DNA of 64,000 bases from Amylostereum areolatum. Taxonomy: Eukaryota; Basidiomycota; Agaricomycetes; Russulales; Stereaceae. Location: positions 558,001 to 622,000 of the forward strand of contig SAXG01000003.1 in the NCBI GenBank assembly GCA_012932865.1, read 5' to 3'. Both the position numbers and the translations under genes were made by a program. This document shows positions 22,501 through 31,925 of this stretch, piece after piece. The notes below the pieces were generated by a model. It was not told the origin of the DNA and did not search any database. It saw nothing but the letters and a program-made list of their open reading frames with translations. The first letter of the stretch is position 1; each line of letters starts with the position of its first letter.

Positions 22501-24820
22501 GGTCCCATATCGTTCCCGTACGTCTTCTATTCGCGTTTGCAGAGTGTGCACTTCTTCCCGCATGTTACCCATAGCAAAAGTTTGTGACTGGATGCTGGTT
22601 GAGATACGGACTAAACCTCGAACTTGATCTAGCGCTTGGGAGAGGTCTTCGCATCGCTGGCACAAATAATCATGGAGGGTAGGGCCCAGGGAGGGACAGG
22701 TATGGATGCCCTCTTGTACTTGAGACGAAAACCGGGCATGTAGAGCATCTAATCGATCGGATATTTCCTGACATGATGGGAGAGGCGAGGGTAACGGGAC
22801 ATTGGCACTTTCTGGGGTCGCGGGAAGAGGTGATGCCTGTTTCCAACTGTCCCTCTCCATGATCTCTTCTAGGGTTTCGCGAATGCCATTGAGTTCCCGT
22901 AAAATATCTTCAGCCGTGGACCAGACCTTTCGGACCTGGCGTAATGAATGGACATGAGCCTCGACATCGCCGCGCAGTTGTTGGGCCTCCTTGATAGCCA
23001 ACGATAGACGCTCGGCAGTGCTTGTAGCGTGCTCCTTGAAATCCGTATCAAGGACGATATGCTTGAGCCCAAGTAATGCAGCCTGAGCCTGTGGAAGTGT
23101 ACCGCGAGCATCCTGGTCTGTGGCGTCGAGGTCTCGGAGGAGAGGGGGTAATAGAGCAAGATAGGAAGAATGTGACATGGTCGTAAGGCAGGTGCTAGAA
23201 GTTAGATCTGGGGGCGATCCATCCCCGTCAACGAAGTCGAAGCCGTGTCGAAGACGGTGGATAATCGAGTCATATCGCGACAACAAACCAGTGGACGCCG
23301 TAGTCAGGGTTTCAATATTCTTGACAGCCTCGAAAACAACTTGATACTCTTGCGCGTTTTTTTCAGCGCTACACGCAGAGGCCAGAGCAGTAGAAAGCTC
23401 GGTTTCCAATGTAAAAGAAATGGTGCGATTAGATTCCTTCTGCTCTGGGAAAAGTGGATGGACGGGTCGCGGAAATGAGGATGTCGGGGCTGCAGGGTTA
23501 TCGCGTGCTGTGATCCTTCGCATGATAGCATTGACCCGCGAAGTGAATCCATTAGTTTGACGAGCAGATGGGTGGATGAGTTTCGCGGTCTCCACTTCCT
23601 CTTGTATTTGCAGGGCGGCGGACTGATCTTTCAGTGTCTCAACGTAGATTTCATCGGCCCTGCAATGGGGATTAGCACGGCATCGGATTCTAAGAACAGC
23701 TATAATACCTTCTCCACTGCGTGACAACGCTCAAAAGAAATTTGCCAACGTTCTCCATCTCGTTGATACCCTTGTCCTCTAGTCTGTCCTGCTCGTCGAG
23801 CAGCTCTTCTGGGACGGGCTTCCGACTGTTGTCGATTAGTCTGTCTAACGCCTTGCCGGCGGCAGAAATACGGCCATGCCGAAGGGCGGTAATGCGGCTG
23901 GCAAACTGAGCAGCGTCTCGAGACAGGGATTCGGCCAGTTTGAAGCGAGCCGTCCGCGAGAACCCAGGAGATGAGACGGCGGAAGTATCTGACGCTACGG
24001 ACATGATGGAGCCCCGCCGATGTGAAGACTCCTCTGTTAAATTCGAGAGGTCATAAATGGAAGGTGACCAGCGGGCGCGTGTCGTTAAGAATGTGCGGAG
24101 GTCTGACAAGATCTGAGAGCGGTCTGCCCATGCAGCAGCGCGCTGCTCCTCCCATGTCAAACGTACTCCCAGCAAGTCAAGATTTTCGGACCTGTCGCGC
24201 AACAAGTGGAGCAACTTGTCGAATTCGTATATGGTCGTCAATGTCAACTCTATCAAATCCGTGTCCTGGGAAGAAAGATTCCGCTTCGAAGCCGCTAAAC
24301 GCGCGCGGTCAGCACAACGTTGGAGAAAAACATTGCGGTAGGCACCTTTCGTGAAGGCCTTGAATTTCTTCAGCTCGCCCGAGTCGAATGCTTCTGTCTC
24401 TTTCTCGATTTTATCGTGCTCTGCCAACCATTCCTGCAATTCCGCACGCGAAGGTAGTCCGGGTACAACAGGCAAAGACGTCCGAACAGCATCAAGCCCC
24501 GCGAAAAGTTCCACGGCAGGCATGGCTTCTAGAAACTGAAAAGGAAATCATGAGAACGTATAGTTGAGGGTTAGATATAACCGACGCACTTTGGTCTTGT
24601 CTGAAATCCATGCTTTTCTATGACTGAATGCTTGCAATTCGATGACCTCGTGCGATTCTAGGGCCTGCTCTCCTTCCCGGTCGGTAGAATTGAGATCGTG
24701 TGCAGAAGAAAGAGACTCCGTGGAGCCCATAGAACCATGGCTTTCAACTGTGAACGTTCCAGCCGTCTCAGCATGGGCCATTACAGTCAAGGAGTCTGTG
24801 TCCATGACGGCTCCGTCCAT
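19562..24820 (-). CDS. Giant coiled-coil protein with GAR (Gas2-related) microtubule-binding domain
   Basis: About 1,700 residues. Exon 1 (24820 to about 24594) ends AWISDKTK and splices to FLEAMPAVELFAGLDAVRTS. A second intron near 23710-23660 joins ...QWRR to ADEIYVETLKD. The central 900 residues are helical, with spectrin-like coiled coils and a charged segment of tandem LEQER repeats. A Ser/Arg-rich basic region follows, then the GAR domain KRKAYIANPKNKLDVAVGDI...YWIGAEDPKLCFCRILRSQT VMVRVGGGWMELSK, which in animal Gas2 and spectraplakins binds microtubules. A last intron (about 19994-19938) bypasses the TGA at 19993. It joins ELSK to FIKTHFADSFRLLP and a Pro/Ser-rich tail ending RAPAWKP. 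A cytoskeletal linker role is inference from the GAR domain and coiled coils. A relation to KAR9-like fungal proteins is possible. Confidence 0.85.
21585..21655 (-). repeat. 15-bp in-frame tandem repeat (LEQER)
   Basis: On the plus strand the unit CTTTCCTGCTCCAGC recurs four times in a row, with degenerate units beside it. Translated on the minus strand it gives repeated LEQER pentads inside the coiled coil of the GAR-domain protein. The copies are almost identical, so length variation between strains is likely. Confidence 0.8.
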
Positions 24821-25451
24821 GGCTTGGAGGTTGAGGTGGGAATAGTTGCAAGGTCAAAGCAGTCGACGATGGGGCATATCTAGGGAGTAGGAGCCGTGGG
24901 GGCCAAGGAATATGTGAAGCTTCCCGCGGCCTGCAAGCGCGCACACGAGGAGGGGTGTACACGCTTTCGTCACGGCGTATTACTTAGTTACTGTCTCGAA
25001 GGAAGGCCACGCATTACGTAATTACCCCCCTTCATTGAATTGAAAGCCGACTGTCTTCTGAGTAGTGTGAGGTCGGCCACGGCCCACGGAGACACAAGTC
25101 CTCGGTAATGCACAACCGGCCTTCGATATCTCGAGTCTCGACGGTTGCATAGACGTACATAACATACGCATGACCGGTATGTAGGGTAAGTTTGGAGTAA
25201 GTACTGTGAGTCCGTCGAATATAGGAGGTCATAAAATCAAATGACAGTGAGTCTGGATACATTAGTATGTAGTACAGTTGTGGCACCGAGGAGTCTTGCG
25301 AGAAAACCTACATACTTACATGCCAGTACACGTTCCAACGCTGGCACCGATGGAAGATTCGTCGTCAACCCTCTTGCGATAATCATACAATAACGACTAG
25401 CTCAGCTCCACAGCCTCCACTTACACATTTCCCGATGACCGGGCAAGTAAA
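24821..25451. other. Intergenic region without a recognisable gene
   Basis: 631 bases between the start of the GAR-domain gene and the stop of the next minus-strand gene. It holds the promoter of the former and the 3' end of the latter. Short frames here have no family features. Confidence 0.5.
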
Positions 25452-26247
25452 TCAAACCGAACTATGCGGACTTGCAGCATCTACGGGGATCTTAGTAGTA
25501 GACGAGGAGGTCGATGCTGCCTATAAAATCAGGTTGTTGAGAGAACTTTAGAGTGACCTGCAAAGCACCGAGCACTTACTTCGTCATATTTGGGGATACC
25601 GGGCCCGTCTTGTAGTTGCAGCGCCAGATATCGAAGGCGCTCGATGCCCCTACCATCTGACTGACGGTGGGACAGACCTTGTTGAATTTCTACTTCATGC
25701 ATGAACGCAGCAACATCGGCCAAGGAAGCTCCAATATCGCGCATACGCCTCAGACAAGCTCTGGGAAATGGATGGGGTGAGTATGAGATATGATAGATTG
25801 AGACGCGATGCTTTTTGTATAGACGCCAATAGGCACTCACCTAGAACGCGCCTGAGAGGTAGATATCTGCTCTAGAGTCTCCTTCTCTCTTTCTAAGCGT
25901 GCAAGCTCGATCTTGTGCGCCTCCTTGCTTAATTCATCTATCCTCCTACGAAGCCCTCCTACCAGGGTTTTGAGTTGCCTGTGCTCGTCCCGTCTGACGG
26001 ACATGTCCAGCAGCGTTGCCTTCAGTTCTCGCTGCAAAGCTTGAGATGCAGCATATGAAGCGTCCACCTTACGATGAAGGGCAACGAGGCTTCGTCGTAA
26101 TACAATGAGTGGGGCAAGAGCAACTGGGAGGACGATAGCACTGAATACGATGAGACGGGATTCAGGCGAAAGCCTGGTCGACGTCGACGCTGCCCTGACG
26201 GACGAAACCTGCGTATCATTGCGACAGTCACATATGTCGTTCTCCAT
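25452..26247 (-). CDS. Small membrane-anchored coiled-coil protein of unknown function
   Basis: Exon 1 starts at 26247 with MENDICDCRNDTQVSS, followed by one hydrophobic segment LIVFSAIVLPVALAPLIVLR (about residues 32-51). A long coiled coil comes next (LRRRIDELSKEAHKIELARL, EREKETLEQIS). After an intron near 25840-25760 the frame continues LRRMRDIGASLADVAAFMHE...LQLQDGPGIPKYDE. A final intron joins this to a short Ser/Thr-rich tail ending SPHSSV with TGA at 25452-25454. I do not recognise the family. One N-terminal transmembrane helix plus coiled coil suggests a membrane tether or a mitochondrial/ER protein; this is inference. Confidence 0.65.
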
Positions 26248-26342
26248 AAGGGTCACTGGTCTTGTCGATGCGGCGGCGAGTGGTGAAGCTTGTAGGTCAA
26301 ACCGACGTTAAGTATATGTGTGAAGACAGTACGAATAAGTAC

Positions 26343-27436
26343 GATCCTCAGCTTCATTCGTCGATGTGATGCTATGACCCGGAATCCAAAAGGCGAATCA
26401 ACTCACGGCTCCCTTGGGTGAAGTGATTCCTTCGATTCATCAATTGTTCAAGCGTCAAGAGCAATCCGGACTGGCTCAATCAGTTATGCAATTTATATCC
26501 CATGTGGAAGCAAACAAGCAGTAATATATTACATTCGGAACTACTACAAGTAATATGTCTACGGGTCCAAAAGGAGGAATGAAAAATGAATTAGAGTGTG
26601 TTACCTGGCATGCCAGCAAAACGGGATTGAGATAACCTAGCAAGTGCCAGCGAGCAAAAACCAGAGACCCAGGGGGACCGAGAGCGAGGAGCGAGACGAC
26701 AACCACAGGCCAAGACTGCAAGCAAAGACCGAGACCGCGAGTAGAGACCAAGAACACGAGGAAAGACCGAGAGCAAAGCCCATAAGTGCGAAAGAGCCCT
26801 CGGCAACAAGAGATCCCCAGGGGTACTAGTAGGGCCTATGCATGAGTGGCGTGGTGAGACAGACGAGCAGGAAGTGAGAGATACTAACACGCACCCAGGC
26901 TGTTGTCTCAATGCTACTCATGCTCATGAGAGAGCGGGCTGGAGACCTCGACATTGATGTGAGCGAAGGGGAAAGGGTGGGGTGGTCAAAGCCCACTCTT
27001 TGAGGAGATTCCGATATGTGATTCCGGTCTCGAAATCAGCTATACCGGGGTCTCCAGTGGTAGATGAGATGCTGTGGCCAGGTGGAGGGAGTTGACGTTG
27101 AGCGGTGGAGGTGGTGAGAGGAAACAAGAACGACACCGCGCGACGACGAAAATTGACATTGCTTACATAATCGACTTCAGACTCATCGCGCGGGGACTCC
27201 GTTCTTTCCACTTCTTACAAATGCCAGTGAAATGGGCTTGAAACCGACGGACCAGCTTGTGCTCACGCTGACTTTGGCGTGGAATTGGCTTACACTGACG
27301 GAAAAGCGGGATGGAACTCGAATCAGGGGTTTAGATTCAAGCTGACGTGAAGCCAGCGTGAACCTCCGGTCACGCCATTCGACTCACCCCAACTGGCCAT
27401 CATAGATTGATGCTGAGGCAACTGCTGGTGGTGTAG
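26343..27436. repeat. Dispersed repeat, copy 1
   Basis: The right 882 bases (26555-27436) match 40493-41374 at a constant offset of 13,938 and in the same orientation; reading both I see no mismatch or gap. The left part (26343-26554) is also related to copy 2 (40196-40492) but is shorter and strongly diverged, with many small deletions. The middle is purine-rich with GACCGAGAG-like words. It contains no convincing protein-coding gene. The right edge coincides with the first base of the MITE-like element. Class unknown: a non-autonomous retroelement, a solo LTR-like remnant or a duplicated segment are all possible. Confidence 0.85.
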
Positions 27437-27477
27437 GCCGCATTCAAAACCGCACCCTTCACGTGCCGGCACGTGCT
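27434..27477 (+). repeat. Left terminal inverted repeat
   Basis: 44 bases that pair exactly with 27990-28033 in reverse complement. They include the self-complementary CACGTGCCGGCACGTG at 27460-27475. Confidence 0.88.
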
Positions 27478-27989
27478 CGTGACAAGCTGTGACATGGGCC
27501 GCATGAAAGGACAAAGTATATGGAGTCGGAGGACAAAGCAAGGACGAACATTGATAGATTTTGCACCCATAAAATTACTCTAATACATTGTGCATCCCGG
27601 TTGTTGCTCGGGGGCCATGATAGTGGGGTCTGTTGAGCAGGATATAGATGACGGTGGCCACAGGAGCCCAACCCCCACATGCCTCACAGTTGTGGCATTG
27701 GCAGGACCACCCATTCTTGTAGCTCGCTATGTATATGCGGCAGCGCCTCTGCTCAAGCGCTCATGAGTGTGCCAACTCGGTGGAGGCACTGGAGGTGCAC
27801 ACTGCTGCCGAGCCAGTGAGGAGAACTTGCTCTGATCAAGCTTTCCTCTTGCCGTGTTTTTTGTACCATTCCACTTATTACTCATGATAAGCTTGCATCC
27901 ATCCTCATTACGTGCTGTTTTTGCTCAAGGTGTTGCTGCTAACTCATCGACTTAGCTACCCTTGGGCCTCCTGCCGCGCTGAGCGTGAC

Positions 27990-28033
27990 AGCACGTGCCG
28001 GCACGTGAAGGGTGCGGTTTTGAATGCGGCCTA
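27990..28033 (-). repeat. Right terminal inverted repeat
   Basis: Exact inverse of 27434-27477, including the palindrome at 27992-28007. It is followed by CCTTATCAGCC, which has no likeness to sequence right of repeat copy 2. Confidence 0.88.
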
Positions 28034-28432
28034 CCTTATCAGCCAGCCGGTATGTTGTGACTTGTGTATTCACACGCACCGCCCATGGATTCTATAAAAA
28101 CATGTCCCGCTGGCTTTCGAGGAGTCGCAGAATCGGGGAAGGCAAGAGGAGGAGGGCAGTATGGTATATGACATATATCGCAAGCAAGCAAACGCAAGGT
28201 TCCATAGTGTGAGTATTCAAAAGTACAAGTAGGAAATTCATGGAGTGCAGGTACATATAACAGTGCTGTACACATAAGTAGGTCATCGTAGTCTAGTTAC
28301 GAATAAAAAACGCGAGATACAGGTAGTGGCAGAGCGTAGTACGACAGGAAAGCAGAGAAGCAAGCAAAACAAAAGGAATACAAGTACAAGGACAGCAGAC
28401 ATGAAACGGACCGGTGAAGCCTTATGATGGGA
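28034..28432. other. Intergenic region between the MITE and the CcmS-related gene
   Basis: 399 bases holding the 3' flank of the minus-strand CcmS-related gene. No gene or RNA is recognised. Confidence 0.5.
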
Positions 28433-30089
28433 TCACCACTCGACCTTGAAGATCTTGAAAGCCCTGAAAAGGCGGCGGAAAAATCCTTTCTTCTTTCTCT
28501 CCTTCTTCGATGCCGTGGCATCAGACGCCGTCCTGTAGGCTATATGAGACCCGTGTAAAGAGAGGGACTGAGAACGTACGATAACTCGTCAACGTAGACT
28601 GGATAGTCTGTCTTCAGCCGTGCCAAAACGTTTCCAATTTCTCGCGAGTGCGTCATACGAACGTGGTCAGGAATGGACACCTTCCTTCGCCAGATTGCAG
28701 CACTATTACCCGTTTGAGAGGGAAGGATAACGAACACGATGGCTTCGATGGAGGGATTGTAGAAGCCTACAGATTCTTGAATTTTCTTCTCTTTTGTGCT
28801 CACGACGTCTTGGTAGAGAAGCCATTGCAGGATTGGCTCGCGATAACCAGATGGATTGAATTCGGCGTTGACGAAGAGAGCGCCACGTTCACCGTCTTGG
28901 AGAAAGTGGTTCAGCTGAACGATGCAGGAGGGACGATGAGCCCTTCCGTAGATAGGAGATAGTTCAGAAGACATACACCAAGTGCACCGAGCCCGTCTGA
29001 AACCGTTTTGATCCATTCCATTATCCCTCGCACTCTGGCATCCTTCTCATGAGGGAACCTCCAGTGGATTCGGTCTTTTGCCATTCGCTCGTGACCAAAC
29101 AGCGCCCGTTCCGCCGATCTAAGAGCGTCGTCCGAAAGAACAAAGGGCCCACTGGTGTAAGTCTGTATGGGCTCGCTCGACTCGTGTGTGATCGCTCCGG
29201 GTCTGATGACGTTTTCTGCGTCGGGCGGGTAGCCAGTTGCATATGCCATTGTGCGTGAAATCTTCTGTTGTGGACCTGGTCCCGGAGGATACATGTTGGT
29301 TTGCGCGACAGGATATTGACGGTCCACCTGCTCGTCGTTCCAGCCCGTAGCGTCCTCTCCACCACCATACTCTCCCCAGTCTCCTTGCTGTGCCCAGCTA
29401 TCGTCCGTCTGCCAGTTGGTGGTCATACCTGACCATGGCTGCTCCCGGCTCTGCTTCGACTTCTTGCTCCTCTTCGGTTTCTGCGTGGGGTTCGCACCTT
29501 GAATGGAGTCATAGATGGCCTGTTGCGCATGCGAATCGTGTTCGGGGATGTATGTCGCATTGTTGGCGAAGGCGACTCCGCGAGGAAAGGGGTTTCCAGT
29601 AGCTGGCGGAGCAAGGGGTATGCGTCTGTACTTTTGTGCTTCGTCACCCCATGTGTGCCAGCTGGTCTTGACATTGCCAGAGGGTGGCTGAGCAGTAGGT
29701 GGTGCGGCGGTAGGTTGGTTGGAAGCAGGCCATTGCTGATCCCAGTCACCAGCGGTATTTTCTGGTTGACCCCAATCTCCAGGAGATGTCTCCTGCCCCC
29801 AACCATCGCCGTCTTGGTCCCATTGTTCGTATGCTGGCTGCTGCTCCCAATCAGTGCCGTCTCCGCCTGGGACCTCTGGCCAAGGTGTATCCCCAGCCTC
29901 GGCTCCTTCCCAATTACTTTCCGCCTGACCGTTCTCGTGGATCGTACCTGTATTCGTGTTCCACATCGAGACAAAAGTTATGGGGAGAAAAGTGCTAGCG
30001 GTAAGGACGAAAGACGAACCCAGTCTCCCATCCTCTTCTTCTCCTTCAGGAGATTGCGCTTTCTGCTTTCCCTTCTTGTTCTTCGCCAT
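28433..30089 (-). CDS. CcmS-related-domain protein (basidiomycete family)
   Basis: The start at 30089 gives MAKNKKGKQKAQSPEGEEED, followed by an intron near 30015-29950. A long Trp/Gly/Gln/Asp-rich low-complexity part comes next (WDQDGDGWGQETSPGDWGQP and similar), with a Lys-rich KPKRSKKSKQSREQPW segment. The folded C-terminal half starts KISRTMAYATGYPPDAENVI and runs through AERALFGHERMAKDRIHWRF, then after an intron LNHFLQDGERGALFVNAEFN and YNPSIEAIVFVILPSQTGNS AAIWRRKV. It ends in TDYPVYVDEL joined to a basic GFFRRLFRAFKIFKVEW tail. This order matches the family annotated as CcmS-related in mushroom genomes. Its function is not known to me. Confidence 0.75.
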
Positions 30090-30508
30090 CTGTGGGAATA
30101 TGTGCAACGTGTCGGTGTAGAAGCGCGCTGGAACCCAGATTAACCTTCGACGGAAGCCACGAACGTAAGATGTGGAACACGGGACCTACGACAGAGTACT
30201 GAAGGCTTATTGCGGGTCAAAGAGATGGAATGAAAGTACAGTGATGCCGATGACGCACTATCCAAGCACTGGCAAGCAGTCGATGTGTGAAAAGTGAGAA
30301 GAGGAAGTGGACAAGATAACTTAAGAGATACAGGACACAAATTCGGAGAGCTCGAATAAACGCGTCGATGGACGCCTTGCGTCAAGCCGTGGGAACGGAA
30401 ACTAGTATGACACTCCATGTGACTTTTATACTACATACTACATTTACATTCGGTCGGTCAACGTTCAACATACGCGCCTTGATCACGAAGTGCGCTCTTG
30501 ACATAGAA
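30090..30508. other. Intergenic region upstream of the CcmS-related gene
   Basis: 419 bases between the dihydroorotase stop and the CcmS-related start, both minus strand. A forward frame that crosses it is an antisense shadow of the dihydroorotase C-terminus. No other gene is seen. Confidence 0.5.
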
Positions 30509-31769
30509 CTAGACACTGTAGGAACCGATGATCCTCCAATTGAGCTTTTTCCCAGCCCAAAAAGGTACCACGCTCTCGTCTCCCGAGATGAACTTGTCTT
30601 GCACTTCGGTAGTTACCTTCTCAAGAGTCACAGCTCCTTGGCCCACATCTATCTCCTGCCGGTAAAAACGTCTCCCAAACGTGCTGACAAAGCCTTCCAA
30701 TTTGTCGAGCGCATCGAAGCTTTCAAGCAGATGGGCTGTCAAGGGGAGGAGCAGGGGCGAGGTGTATATACCGGCAGCGCATCCATGGTCGGGAGAGGAT
30801 AATGATTTGCTTTGAGGAGGATGTGGCGCCGAGTCCGAGCCCAGAAAGAAACGAGGATGTCCTTTTCGATCTCATGAGCATGATGATATTCCAGTGAAGG
30901 TGCAGCCGATCGAGTCACCTTCATAAATGACCTCCCGCAGGGCGCTCCTGTCGTCCGGGAATTTTGCTACAGGCTTGCAGAAATTCCAAGACTGGCCCGC
31001 CCAGTCGTCCACCGTGAGAGCAAGATGATGAGCAGTGATCGTGCATGCAACACTGGGCCCGAGTGATTTGACCGCCTCCACCGCTGCTCGTGTTGTGGCG
31101 TGCTCCAAAACGATGCGCAGACGAGGGAAACGTTCGTGTATTTTTCTTAAATGAGGTAGGAAGTGCGCTTCCGCATTGATGATATGCACGTTCTAACCCA
31201 GCCTTAGATGCGATCGCACAATGTATGAAGACGAGGCGTACCGCGTTGCTGTCAGACGGTATCTCGCCATGGAGGTTCAAGACCAAATCAACCTCCTCCA
31301 TGGCTTCGAAGACAGGATAGTATGTTTCGTAGGACTCGATGCCTCCATCTGAATTGGTCGTGACACCTCTAGGATAGGATTTAACGCCTGATTTTGGCTC
31401 AGGAAAATGTGGATGTCAGAGTGGGGACACCCGCACCCACTATACCCGCGTCTTTTGCTTTGTGTATCTCGTCGGGAGTGAGATCGGGAGATAGATAGAG
31501 AGTCATGAGGTAGCGTATATGGGGATCTATGGCCTCGAGCTGCGCCTTGTATTCCAATGCCTGGACAGTGGTGGTGATCGGAGGTTTGAGATTGGGCTGG
31601 GCATCGGTCACTAAAGCGCAAAAGACTGGGTTTAGGACCAAGGGATTACCATGACATACGCGAGAGCAAATCCGCCCTGTCTGACGTGAGGAGTAACAAG
31701 GCGCGAGAGTTGTCCTTGGCGGAGGTGGACATGAAAATCAGCGGGGGATGCAACGGTAATGGTGACCAT
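30509..31769 (-). CDS. URA4: Dihydroorotase (pyrimidine biosynthesis)
   Basis: Cyclises carbamoyl aspartate to dihydroorotate, the third step of UMP synthesis; type II zinc amidohydrolase in the cytosol. The start at 31769 gives MVTITVASPADFHVHLRQGQ, with the HxH metal ligands. An intron joins YVM to PNLKPPITTT. The carboxylated lysine is in GVKSYPRGVTTNS, further ligands in LNLHGE, EHATTRAA and TAHHLAL, and the catalytic Asp in LGSDSAPHP. The C-terminus has LLESFDALDKLEGFVSTFGR and FWAGKKLNWRIIGSYSV. Length of about 350-370 residues is normal for fungal URA4. It is head-to-head with the kinesin gene, with 156 bases between start codons. Confidence 0.95.
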
Positions 31770-31925
31770 GTCGGACGGTTCAAGCTTCCAAGTTCTGCAG
31801 AATTTTACTCTTGAAGGAATCCGCGACCACGTGATGGGAAGTTCGAGTCTGCCTCGCGTTGTCAACGCACCTCTTGCAATAGTACTGCCACCTTCTCATT
31901 ACCTTTCCTCCCGCCTTACCCCCTC
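31770..31925. promoter_or_regulatory. Short divergent promoter of dihydroorotase and kinesin-8
   Basis: Only 156 bases separate the two start codons, so both promoters overlap. CACGTG lies at about 31829-31834. No TATA box is evident. Confidence 0.5.

Larger units (their letters stand above)
27434..28033. mobile_element. MITE-like non-autonomous element with 44-bp terminal inverted repeats
   Basis: The first 44 bases (27434-27477, starting TAGGCCGCATTCAAAACC) recur as an exact inverted copy at 27990-28033. If the outer TA at each end is a target duplication, the arms are 42 bp and the element is 596 bp, as in Tc1/mariner-type MITEs. Each arm contains the perfect 16-bp palindrome CACGTGCCGGCACGTG. 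A weak internal echo GGCCGCATGAAA lies near 27498. No transposase frame is present, so movement would need an enzyme in trans. The arms show no decay, which suggests recent activity. Confidence 0.85.

Noticed and set aside
26591..26911. Minus-strand frame of 106 codons repeated at 40529-40849
   Set aside because: It recurs only because the DNA is duplicated. The product is Leu/Ser/Arg-rich without any domain, and frames overlap on both strands.
26555..27436. RIP-type (C-to-T) mutation as the cause of repeat divergence
   Set aside because: The identical part shows no transitions, and the diverged left part differs mainly by small deletions, not by C-to-T changes.
30368..30802. Plus-strand frame of 144 codons
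   Set aside because: Antisense to the dihydroorotase C-terminus, which is clearly coding on the minus strand.
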